NCBI RefSeq assembly: GCF_903645295.1
Contig: NZ_CAHJXM010000003.1
Location: forward strand, 744,001 to 808,000
Origin: Bacillus sp. Marseille-Q1617
Lineage (GTDB): Bacteria > Bacillota > Bacilli > Bacillales > Bacillaceae_B
Length of the DNA stretch: 64,000 bases
Direction of reading: 5' to 3'
Below are positions 33,170 through 41,381 of the stretch, in pieces. Below the pieces are notes generated by a model. It did not search any database. It was given only the letters and a program-made list of their open reading frames with translations, and was not told where the DNA came from. Each line of letters starts with the position of its first letter. The first letter of the stretch is position 1. A program made the translations under genes and the position numbers.

Positions 33170-34636
33170 ATGAAGACGGATTTTACAAAACTATTCATCA
33201 ATGGTGAGTGGACAGACGGGAACAGCGGCAGTACCATCACAAACCGCAATCCATATGACCAATCAGAACTCGGCACAATCAAGGCAGCAAGCAAGGAGGA
33301 CCTGGACCACGCCTATCAATCTGCACAGAAGGCGCAGCAGGAATGGGCTAATGAGCTCCCGCAGGTGAAGCGCGAGGTGATGGAAAAAGCGGTTCGCATC
33401 GTTGAAGATAATCAGGAGATGATCATCGACTGGCTCATCAAGGAATCCGGCAGTACGTACATGAAAGCGGCCGGCGAGGTGAAGGTGTCGATCCTCAGCA
33501 TGAAGGAAGCGGCCACCTATCCATACCGGATGGAAGGGAAGATCCTGCCGTCGCAGGTGCCGGGAAAAGAAAACCGTGTATACCGGGAGCCGCTCGGAGT
33601 CGTAGGCATCATCAGCCCGTGGAATTTCCCGTTTCATCTCGCGGTGCGATCGATCGCGACGGCCCTTGCCACGGGTAACGGTGTCGTAGTCAAGCCGGCG
33701 ACCCATACACCGGTGACGGGCGGATTGTTGTTCGCGAGCATTTTTGAAGAAGCAGGCCTTCCAAAAGGGTTGTTGAACGTCGTCGTCGGACGCGGCTCCG
33801 AAATCGGGGACGACATTGTCACACACCCGATCCCGCGCCTCATTTCGTTCACTGGATCAACCGAGGTCGGACGCCGGATCGGTGAGCTGGCCGGTAGAAA
33901 TCTAAAGAAAACGGCACTCGAACTCGGCGGCAATAATGTCTTCATCGTGCTCGATGATGCCGATATCGACCAAGCAGTCGAGTCGGCGCTGTTCGGCAAG
34001 TTCTATCATCAGGGTCAAATCTGCTTGTCGATCAACCGGATCATGGTGCACAAAGACATCCACGACAAATTCGTTGAAGCGTTCGTATCGCGGGTGAAGG
34101 AACTCAACACGGGCAACCCGGCTGAGAAAGCAACACACATCGGACCGCTGATCGATGAAGACCAGGCTGAACGCATCCTGAAAGACATCGACGCCAGCAA
34201 GGAGCAGGGCGCTGAAGTCATCTTAGGCGGTGACGCTAAAGGCAATCAGCTTTCCCCAACCGTGATGACGGGTGTAACCAACGGAATGCCGATTGCGAAA
34301 AATGAAATCTTCGGACCTGTCGCCGCCATGATTCGCTTCGAAGACGATGAAGAAGCGGTACGACTGGCCAATGAACATCCGTACGGGCTGAGCGGAGCGG
34401 TTCATTCTTCTTCGATTGAAAGAGGGACAAGCATCGCCCACCGAGTCCAGACCGGCATGATCCATGTGAATGATGAGCCGGTAAACGATGAACCGCATAT
34501 GCCGTTCGGCGGTGAGAAGGATTCCGGACTAGGCCGGTTCAATGGTGAGTGGGCACTGGAGGAATTCACCACCGTCAAATGGATCGGCGTCCAGCATAAG
34601 CAAAGGGATTATGGTCCGTTTATCGAGAAGAAATAA
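33170..34636 (+). CDS. Aldehyde dehydrogenase family protein
   Basis: A 488-aa NAD(P)-dependent aldehyde dehydrogenase. Motifs: ISPWNFPFHL (oxyanion Asn), cofactor-binding FTGSTEVGRRI, general-base Glu in LELGGNN, catalytic Cys in GQICLS, and EIFGPVAA. It is close in type to Bacillus YfmT (benzaldehyde/vanillin dehydrogenase group; recalled, not searched). ATG at 33170 is chosen for AGGAGGG plus spacing; an in-frame ATG at 33128 would overlap the SDR gene. Confidence 0.92.
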   Translation: MKTDFTKLFINGEWTDGNSGSTITNRNPYDQSELGTIKAASKEDLDHAYQSAQKAQQEWANELPQVKREVMEKAVRIVEDNQEMIIDWLIKESGSTYMKAAGEVKVSILSMKEAATYPYRMEGKILPSQVPGKENRVYREPLGVVGIISPWNFPFHLAVRSIATALATGNGVVVKPATHTPVTGGLLFASIFEEAGLPKGLLNVVVGRGSEIGDDIVTHPIPRLISFTGSTEVGRRIGELAGRNLKKTALELGGNNVFIVLDDADIDQAVESALFGKFYHQGQICLSINRIMVHKDIHDKFVEAFVSRVKELNTGNPAEKATHIGPLIDEDQAERILKDIDASKEQGAEVILGGDAKGNQLSPTVMTGVTNGMPIAKNEIFGPVAAMIRFEDDEEAVRLANEHPYGLSGAVHSSSIERGTSIAHRVQTGMIHVNDEPVNDEPHMPFGGEKDSGLGRFNGEWALEEFTTVKWIGVQHKQRDYGPFIEKK

Positions 34637-34643
34637 ATAGAAG

Positions 34644-34690
34644 AGGGCTGATCTCGCGGCAGTGGTTTTGCCGGGAATCAGCCCTTTTTA
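34644..34690 (+). terminator. Intrinsic terminator
   Basis: AGGGCTGAT and ATCAGCCCT with an inner CGGC/GCCG stem, followed by a T run. A sister hairpin with the same outer stem lies at 52350. Confidence 0.83.
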
Positions 34691-34791
34691 TGTTTGGTTT
34701 TAATTAAAATAGACAGATTGGTCTTTTACAGGTGAAGATTGTGGTGGATACGATGGAGATGGGATAGAGAAAGTCAGGCCGGCGGTCGTTT

Positions 34792-34910
34792 TACGTGCTG
34801 TTTATCAAATTTACGGGACACTTTTTAAAATACGAGCCGCTTTCCAAAACTACAGGCCAGATTTCAAAAATACGAGCCGCTTTTTCATTTTATGAGCCAC
34901 TTAGAATGAT
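34792..34910. repeat. 20-bp periodic array (TACGAGCCGCTTT word)
   Basis: Units starting TACG/TACA/TATG begin at 34792, 34812, 34831, 34851, 34871 and 34891. The conserved part is TACGAGCCGCTTT and the remainder is A/T-rich and variable. Confidence 0.82.
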
Positions 34911-35059
34911 TCTAAATTTGGGTCATGCGGCGAGCGAGGGGAGCGGCGGTTCCGATTTTCTTTCTTAACCTTCTTCTCGACACGAATTTCTTCTAGTTGG
35001 CAAATCCGACCGAATCTAAAACGATCCTGTCCTTTTTCGGATCGGGAGTCATATATTAT

Positions 35060-35167
35060 ATGAATCTTGAAATAGCGGCGCTTGTCGTTTTTTACATCAC
35101 GTATCTTCCAATGGGGATGCTGGTGAAACGGGAGAGAAAAAAGGGTGAAGCTGAAGGACTTAGTTAG
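35060..35167 (+). CDS. Possible 35-aa membrane peptide or gene remnant
   Basis: The frame encodes a single hydrophobic helix (IAALVVFYITYLPMGMLV) and a basic tail (KRERKKGEAEG). The same frame is open upstream to a TAG near 35000 and looks like the C-terminal end of a transporter, so it may be a remnant. The RBS is poor (GGGAG, 12 nt away). Confidence 0.25.
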   Translation: MNLEIAALVVFYITYLPMGMLVKRERKKGEAEGLS

Positions 35168-35227
35168 TTCCAGCCTTTATCATTCCGCAATTTTCAGTGA
35201 CTTACGAGCTTACAATCTTAAAAATAC

Positions 35228-35264
35228 AAAAGACCCGTCCTCACGATTGGCGGGTCTTTTCAAT
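35228..35264 (+). terminator. Intrinsic terminator
   Basis: AAAAGACCCG and CGGGTCTTTT form a 10-bp stem. Confidence 0.85.
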
Positions 35265-35418
35265 TTTATCATATTTTCCCTGTCCCACCTGCATAATAAC
35301 CCCATAGACCCATACACAGCCGATCAGCACGACTTACGAATCATTGACGGGTTCTTCGCTTCTGTTATAGTTTAGACTTGCTGAAAGTCGGAATGGAATA
35401 ACGAAAGGGGGTGTGCCG

Positions 35419-37128
35419 ATGAGAAGTGTCCGCAGCCGGTTGTTCGGGATGCTGATCCTGTTCATTATCCTGCCGTATTTTCTGTCGGTGTTCATCATAT
35501 ATAGCAACACAAAGACCAGTGTCGAGGAGCATGAAATCGAGACGAGCCGGGAAGAACTGCAGGAGAGCGGGGCGGTGCTGGAACGGTATTTCGAGGACAT
35601 GATATCCCTTCCCTATGCCCTTTATAACGACCCCGATGTTTTGAGGGTATTCGAACAGGGACTGCAGGGGGATCAGGAGAATTCCTTTGAGAGAAGCATG
35701 AAGATTTTCTCCGTCACCCGTCCTGACATCCGTCAGCTTCGCTTTTATTTCAACCGGGATAAAGAGGCGATGACGGTATATCGCTCGAAGTTCAGTGCCC
35801 CGAAAGTGCAGGAGGATATCCTTCTGGATCCCCTTTTTAAAAAGTTGTCTGAGTCAGAGCAGAATTATCTCATCGAAGCCCCCCATGTGATCGAGAATAC
35901 TGGAAACGCGGCGATCATCCCGGAATCGGATAAGACGAAGGTGCTTACCATACATCACAAGGTGAAAAATATCCTGACGGGTAAGTTCCTTGGATTCCTG
36001 TCCATGGATATCGAGCTGAATTCCTACGGGTCGATCATCCAGCATCTGTCCGATACGGGGGATGCACGGGTAGCGCTCCTTGATGATAATGGTACAATCA
36101 TCTATTCCAGCCGAAAAGGAGAGACATTCAAAGGTGAAGCGTCACCAGATGAACTCATTCTGAAAGAGGAACTTGAAGGGGAACTGGAAGGCTGGAAGCT
36201 CGTGAAGATCATTCCGAAAGATGCCCTGTTCAAGGATGTAAATGAAGCTGCGTATTCGAATATACTATTGGGGATCGGTGTAGTGGTCCTCGGGATTATC
36301 ATGGTCATCGTCATTTCCCATATCATCACCAAACCCATCATCCACCTTAGTGAAAAGGTAAGGTCCATCGAAGGAGGGAATTTGGATATCGATTTCACCA
36401 CCTCCCGGAAGGATGAGCTGGGACATTTAGAGGAACATATGGATGATATGATGCATCGGATCAATCAGCATATCGATCGTGAGTATAAATTGGAGATCGA
36501 GAGCCGGAAGAATCAGTTCCGAGCCTTGAAGTCCCAGGTTAATCCGCATTTTCTTTTCAATGCCCTCCAAACGATCGGCGCTGTAGCACTCAGGTCCAAT
36601 GCGAAGGATGTGTACAGGCTTATCACCTCCCTGTCGAAGATGATGAGGTATTCCCTTTATGCGGATCAGTGGGTCACGGTCAAGGATGAGCTCAACTATA
36701 TCGAGTCGTACCTCTCCCTTCAGAAGGAACGCTTTGGGGAAGGGGTTCGGGCGGATATCATAGTGGAAGAGGACGTGCTTCCCGCATCCATTCCGAGCAT
36801 GGTCCTCCAGCCTCTTGTGGAGAATTATTTCAAGCATAGCTATGAAGAAGGATATGAGAATTCTTCCTTGGCAATCCACGGGAAACGAGAGGGGAATTCC
36901 ATTACCTTCATTGTACAAAATACCGGTGTGCACATGACCGAAGAAGAGCTGAAACGAGTTCAGTCATCCCTTCACAAGAAAGGTCGTGCAAATTCAGGGA
37001 TTGGTCTAAAGAATATATATGAACGCCTGCAGTTGAATTTCAATGATGAAACATCTTTTGACATAGACCGAATGGATGGGAAGGGCTTCAGGGTCACCAT
37101 GACGCTTCCATTCCTGGAAGATCGCTAG
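35419..37128 (+). CDS. YesM-type sensor histidine kinase
   Basis: A 569-aa membrane sensor with a transmembrane helix at about residues 8-27, an extracytoplasmic sensor region to about 275, a second helix at about 278-300, HAMP (KVRSIEGGNLDIDF), and a LytS/YesM-type His-kinase domain with the phospho-His in NPHFLFNALQTIG (His377) plus a HATPase domain (GIGLKNIYERL). It is the first gene of kinase-regulator-binding-protein, ahead of sacB-levB. YesMN systems usually sense carbohydrates. ATG at 35419 follows AAAGGGGG. The regulator gene starts 15 nt after the stop. Confidence 0.93.
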   Translation: MRSVRSRLFGMLILFIILPYFLSVFIIYSNTKTSVEEHEIETSREELQESGAVLERYFEDMISLPYALYNDPDVLRVFEQGLQGDQENSFERSMKIFSVTRPDIRQLRFYFNRDKEAMTVYRSKFSAPKVQEDILLDPLFKKLSESEQNYLIEAPHVIENTGNAAIIPESDKTKVLTIHHKVKNILTGKFLGFLSMDIELNSYGSIIQHLSDTGDARVALLDDNGTIIYSSRKGETFKGEASPDELILKEELEGELEGWKLVKIIPKDALFKDVNEAAYSNILLGIGVVVLGIIMVIVISHIITKPIIHLSEKVRSIEGGNLDIDFTTSRKDELGHLEEHMDDMMHRINQHIDREYKLEIESRKNQFRALKSQVNPHFLFNALQTIGAVALRSNAKDVYRLITSLSKMMRYSLYADQWVTVKDELNYIESYLSLQKERFGEGVRADIIVEEDVLPASIPSMVLQPLVENYFKHSYEEGYENSSLAIHGKREGNSITFIVQNTGVHMTEEELKRVQSSLHKKGRANSGIGLKNIYERLQLNFNDETSFDIDRMDGKGFRVTMTLPFLEDR

Positions 37129-37143
37129 AGAGGGGGAAAACGA

Positions 37144-38301
37144 ATGAAAGCACTGATAGTCGATGATGAACGGAATGTCCGCAATGTCCTCCGCCAGCTC
37201 GGGGAATGGGAGAGGCTTGGCATCACGGAGATCTTTGAGGCGGCGAATGGAGTCGAAGCACTCGGGATCATCAAGAAAGAGGCGCCCGACATCATCTTCA
37301 CAGATATCAAAATGCCGAAGATGACGGGGATGGAGCTCATTGAAGAAATCAATCAGCTGTCCTTCAAGGGGAAGATCATCCTCGTCACCGGGTATGACGA
37401 TTATACCTTCATGCGGAAGGCGATCCAGTTGAACAGCTTCGATTATCTTCTTAAGCCCATTGAGGAGGAGGCATTCCAGGCTGTTCTGGAAAAAGTGGTG
37501 AAGGCTGTGAAGCAGGAAGCGGCAGAGGGAATCGAGAAGGGAGAGATCCTGGAAGAAGCGATGAGGCTGCGCGGGAACCAGATCATGACCGCCATCTGTT
37601 CAGGAGAGACGGTCTCGGAGGACACCCTCGTATCCCTTCTACCCGATGAAAGGGAAATGGACATGACGCTTGTTTCCTTCTATGGGAAACAGCGCCCTGA
37701 AATACATATAGAAGCCTTGGATAAAGAGCTTCGAATCCGGAAAATCGGCAGGGCATTCACCTTTCTTGACGGGGACAGCCTTTGCATCGTGATCACTGCG
37801 AAGGATCAGTGGCTCTATGTGGAAGAGTGGATGAGTGAAAACATGACCGTTCCCGTCCGCCTCGTACAGGACAAGCTCGATTCCCCGGGAAGCACCCGGG
37901 ACGTGTACGAAGGATTATCCCGTGAGCTTGAACAGAATCAGTACCGGACGATCCGCCGTCCCGATGAAATGGAGGCGGCAAGGCGCATCCAGGAGCTCGT
38001 CTCCTATGTAGAGACCTATTATATGGAGGATATTTCCCTTGAAAAGCTGTCGAAAATGTTTTTCCTCACCAGGGAACATATCTCAAGGACATTCAAGAAA
38101 GAAACGGGCATGACCCTGTCGAAGTTCGTGACCAAGATCCGGATCGAGCAGGCGAAGTCGTGGCTTATGGAGACGGAGGAGTCGATCTATTCGATATCCA
38201 CCATGCTCGGCTATCAGGATGAGAAATATTTCTCGAAGCTTTTTAAAAAAGTGACCGGACTGACGCCGTTTGAATACCGGTCAAGTGGGGGATCAGAATG
38301 A
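37144..38301 (+). CDS. YesN-type response regulator, AraC HTH output
   Basis: A 385-aa regulator. The receiver domain (residues 1-120) has the acidic pair DD at 7-8, phospho-acceptor Asp54 in FTDIKMPK, and Lys in LLKPIEE. The C-terminal about 100 residues are an AraC-type double helix-turn-helix (DISLEKLSKMFFLTREHISRTFKKETG; ISTMLGYQDEKYFSKLFKK). The centre (about 150-280) is the usual variable linker. It is paired with the YesM kinase, and its stop overlaps the start of the binding-protein gene (ATGA). Targets are probably the downstream levan genes (inference). Confidence 0.93.
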   Translation: MKALIVDDERNVRNVLRQLGEWERLGITEIFEAANGVEALGIIKKEAPDIIFTDIKMPKMTGMELIEEINQLSFKGKIILVTGYDDYTFMRKAIQLNSFDYLLKPIEEEAFQAVLEKVVKAVKQEAAEGIEKGEILEEAMRLRGNQIMTAICSGETVSEDTLVSLLPDEREMDMTLVSFYGKQRPEIHIEALDKELRIRKIGRAFTFLDGDSLCIVITAKDQWLYVEEWMSENMTVPVRLVQDKLDSPGSTRDVYEGLSRELEQNQYRTIRRPDEMEAARRIQELVSYVETYYMEDISLEKLSKMFFLTREHISRTFKKETGMTLSKFVTKIRIEQAKSWLMETEESIYSISTMLGYQDEKYFSKLFKKVTGLTPFEYRSSGGSE

Positions 38302-39566
38302 AAAAGAAACTACTCAAAGCCTTCATCATCGGCTTCATCTCTGTCACACTCACAGCTTGCGGCGAGACCAAAGAAGAGATAAAGGAATCGGAACCTGAAG
38401 AAGAAAAGGTCACCCTCACAATCCGCAATCCCAAGGTGGAAATCGCCAGCGAGTTCGAACAGATGGTATCCACTTATGAGGAAGAAAACCCGGGAGTCGC
38501 CATCAAGGTGGAAACAGTTGGGGGAGCGGCGGATGACTATTCCGATATAACTGCGAAGCTTGCAGCGGGTGAAGGACCGGATATCTTCACCAACCTCGGA
38601 CGGGCAGCTGCGAAAGAATGGAGACGGTTTTTAGAAGATTTGTCAGATGAACCGTGGGTCAACAGGACATCAGAGAATGTGCTCAGCGGGATCACCTTGG
38701 ACAATAAGGTATACGGGATGCCGATGAATATAGAAGGCTTTGGTATCGTATACAACCGGGATCTCTTTCAAAAGGCGGGCATCACTTCCCTGCCATCCAC
38801 CTACCCGGAGCTTGAAGAAGCAGCTTCTAAGCTCGACCGGAAGGGGATCATGCCCTTTGCCAACGGCTATTACGAGGATTGGAAGCTTGGCCACCATATG
38901 GCGAGTGTCGCCTTTGTTCAAGCAGACAAGGGATTTACTCAAGGATTGGATAACGGTTCAACGAGCTTCCGGGACAATCCGTCATTCCAGGATCTATTCT
39001 CCCTCATCGATCTAACGGTCCGTTACGGAAATGAACGCCCCGCGAGAACCGATTATTATACGGAGCTCGAACTGTTCACAGAGGGGAAGGCCGCCATGAT
39101 CCTGCAGGGGAACTGGATCCAGCCCCTGCTTGAAGGAAAGGATATTCCTGTCGGCATGTTCCCAGTGCCTCTCAATGATCGTAAAGAAGGCAGGGTCCTT
39201 GCAGGCGTCCCGGGCTATTGGGTCATTAATTCCCAATCTTCCCCTGAGGAAAAACGTGAAGCGAAGAAGTTCCTTAACTGGATGGTGTCATCAGAGAAAG
39301 GACAGGGATACATGACGGAGAAGTTCCACTTCATCCCGGCCTTCAAGGACATCCCAGTTAAGGATATCGGCCCGCTCGGTGAGGAAACCCTGCAGCTGAT
39401 CAAGGAGACGGACACCTTCAATTGGTCCTCATTTTCCCCTTGTATTAAAAAGGAGATGGGAGAGATCATGCAGGATTATATCAATGAAGCAAGCTCGAGA
39501 CAGGTTGCATTAGAGCAGTTCGATAAGGCTTGGAAGGAAGGGGCATGCCTGTCATCCTCTTCTTAA
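38298..39566 (+). CDS. Extracellular solute-binding lipoprotein (family 1)
   Basis: A 422-aa lipoprotein: the signal peptide ends at the lipobox LTAC. The body is a family-1 ABC sugar-binding protein (GPDIFTNLG, GMPMNIEGFGIVYNRDLF, AAMILQGNW, VPGYWVIN). It overlaps the response-regulator gene by 4 nt, so the two are translationally coupled. No permease or ATPase genes are adjacent: it either uses transporters encoded elsewhere or acts as the ligand-binding partner of the YesM kinase (inference). A terminator follows. Confidence 0.9.
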   Translation: MKKKLLKAFIIGFISVTLTACGETKEEIKESEPEEEKVTLTIRNPKVEIASEFEQMVSTYEEENPGVAIKVETVGGAADDYSDITAKLAAGEGPDIFTNLGRAAAKEWRRFLEDLSDEPWVNRTSENVLSGITLDNKVYGMPMNIEGFGIVYNRDLFQKAGITSLPSTYPELEEAASKLDRKGIMPFANGYYEDWKLGHHMASVAFVQADKGFTQGLDNGSTSFRDNPSFQDLFSLIDLTVRYGNERPARTDYYTELELFTEGKAAMILQGNWIQPLLEGKDIPVGMFPVPLNDRKEGRVLAGVPGYWVINSQSSPEEKREAKKFLNWMVSSEKGQGYMTEKFHFIPAFKDIPVKDIGPLGEETLQLIKETDTFNWSSFSPCIKKEMGEIMQDYINEASSRQVALEQFDKAWKEGACLSSSS

Positions 39567-39573
39567 TAAAAGA

Positions 39574-39610
39574 GAACCGACTCGTCCAGATGGACGGGTC
39601 GGTTTCATTT
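39574..39610 (+). terminator. Terminator of the sensing operon
   Basis: GAACCGACTCGTCC and GGACGGGTCGGTTTC form a strong stem with an AGAT-type loop, then ATTTT. Confidence 0.88.
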
Positions 39611-39757
39611 TCGGCGCATTTTTACTAATGGACAAAAGAAAAGGACACCTGGAGTATTCTCCTCAATGATTGTATTTCAATGACTATTATCCTCCCCCTA
39701 TCTGAGCCCATATTCCCCCTTATCAATTTAAGACGAAAATGACATCAATCCATGCCA

Positions 39758-39845
39758 TATCCAGTTTGGGGCACCCCTCTTATACTGATATATGTAAGGC
39801 GAGCTTAGAGCGCCGGAACTTATAATATACGAGGAGGAGTACATA
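39758..39845 (+). promoter_or_regulatory. Candidate sacB promoter region
   Basis: TATACT at 39781-39786 is a good -10 box but has no recognisable -35 17 bp upstream; GGGG-CA-CCCC at 39768-39777 sits there instead. This suits an activator-dependent promoter. No SacY-type RAT/terminator overlap is visible between it and the GAGGAGGAG RBS. Confidence 0.4.
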
Positions 39846-41315
39846 ATGAACTATCGTCAATTTGCAAGCAAAGCAACAGTTGTATCGTTAAGTGCAGCCA
39901 TTCTTTTCGGGGGGAGCTTCACATCGGTTTCTGCCAACGGGGCTTCTGAAAAAGGATACAAAGAAACGTATGGCACATCACAAATCACCCGCCAGGATAT
40001 GAAGAACATGGTAGAGCAGCAGGAAGACGCTCAATTCAAAGTTCCTTCCTTCGACGCCTCTTCCATAAAAAATGTAGAATCGGCAACGAAGATTGATGAA
40101 AACGGAAATGAAATCAAAATGGACGTATGGGATACATGGCCGCTTCAAAACGCAGACGGCACTGTAGCTGAGTACAACGGCTATCACATTGTATTCGGAC
40201 TTGCCGGCGACCCTGAAAACGCCAATGATACCTTCATCTATATGTTCTATAAGAAAGTCGGTGATGACTCCATCGATGCCTGGAAGAATGCAGGCCGTGT
40301 CTTCGACGATCAAGATAAATACAAAGCGAACGATGAAACGTTAAAGGGTCAGGTTGAAGAATGGTCGGGCTCCGCACTCTTCACAGAAGACGGTGATATC
40401 CGCTTATTCTACACCAACCGCGGAGACTTCAATGAAAGCAAGGGATTATTCGGACGTCAATCATTGACGACGGCTCAAGTGAATATCTCTGAACAAGCGA
40501 AAAACGAATTGAACATCGACGGTGTCGAGGATCACAAATCCATCTACAGCGGCGGCGACGGAGATACCTATGAAACAGTCGGGAAAGCATTCGAAGACCG
40601 TAACTTCATGAACAACCATACGCTTCGTGACCCCCACTACATCGAAGACAATGGCAAAAAATACTTAGTATTCGAAGCAAACACAGGTACAGAGTACGGC
40701 TACGCAGGTGAAGATTCCCTTTATAACCGTGCGTACTACGGAAACGGAATGAGCTTCTTCCAAGAGGAATTCCAATCCCTTCAGGAAAGCCCTAAGAAAG
40801 ATTTGGCAGAGCTCGCGAACGGTGCCATTGGAATCATCGAAATCAATGATGACTATACGATCAAGAAAGAAATGAAACCGCTGATTGTATCGAACACGGT
40901 GACGGATGAAATCGAACGCCCGAACATCTTCCAGAAAGACGGAAAGTTCTACCTGTTCACCAGCACACGAGGATCGAAAATGACCATTGAAGGAACAGAC
41001 AATGAAGACATCTACATGCTTGGTTATGTGGCTGACTCATTGACAGGCGAGTTCAAACCGATGAACAAAACAGGAATCGTCCTACATCAGGACCTGGATC
41101 CGAACGATATCACTTGGACGTACGCACACTATGTGATCCCGCAAAAAGAATCCGACAAATTCGTCGTAACCAGCTACATGACGAACCGTGGTTATTTCGA
41201 GGATCATAAATCAACATTCGCTCCATCATTCCTGCTTGATATCAACAACAAGGAATCCTCTGTTGTGGAAAGCGGCATCCTGGAGCAAGGTCAAATCACT
41301 TACGACGAGCAATAA
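39846..41315 (+). CDS. sacB: Levansucrase (GH68)
   Basis: A 489-aa secreted fructosyltransferase that converts sucrose to levan and glucose. It has a signal peptide of about 30 residues (ending SVSA). The catalytic triad is seen as nucleophile Asp96 in VWDTWPL, transition-state stabiliser Asp262 in TLRDPHY, and acid/base Glu357 in DEIERPN; EWSGSA is also conserved. Length and order match Bacillus SacB. The RBS GAGGAGGAG is strong. It forms a pair with the levanase gene, separated by an internal terminator. Confidence 0.97.
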   Translation: MNYRQFASKATVVSLSAAILFGGSFTSVSANGASEKGYKETYGTSQITRQDMKNMVEQQEDAQFKVPSFDASSIKNVESATKIDENGNEIKMDVWDTWPLQNADGTVAEYNGYHIVFGLAGDPENANDTFIYMFYKKVGDDSIDAWKNAGRVFDDQDKYKANDETLKGQVEEWSGSALFTEDGDIRLFYTNRGDFNESKGLFGRQSLTTAQVNISEQAKNELNIDGVEDHKSIYSGGDGDTYETVGKAFEDRNFMNNHTLRDPHYIEDNGKKYLVFEANTGTEYGYAGEDSLYNRAYYGNGMSFFQEEFQSLQESPKKDLAELANGAIGIIEINDDYTIKKEMKPLIVSNTVTDEIERPNIFQKDGKFYLFTSTRGSKMTIEGTDNEDIYMLGYVADSLTGEFKPMNKTGIVLHQDLDPNDITWTYAHYVIPQKESDKFVVTSYMTNRGYFEDHKSTFAPSFLLDINNKESSVVESGILEQGQITYDEQ

Positions 41316-41326
41316 AAGCAAACTTC

Positions 41327-41366
41327 AAAAAAGGAAATGTCATTGATGGCATTTTCTTTTTTTATT
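41327..41366 (+). terminator. Terminator/attenuator between sacB and levB
   Basis: AAAAGGAAATGTC and GGCATTTTCTTTT form a stem followed by T7. It would reduce levB expression relative to sacB. Confidence 0.75.
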
Positions 41367-41381
41367 AGGCGGTGGAAAAAA

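Larger units (their letters stand above)
34911..35418. other. Mostly gene-free gap
   Basis: About 500 bp with only a 35-codon frame (35060) and a terminator (35228). Nothing else could be supported. Confidence 0.5.

Noticed and set aside
39610..39845. SacY/LicT-type antiterminator (RAT) before sacB
   Set aside because: No terminator hairpin lies between the likely promoter and the RBS, so the classic arrangement is not present.
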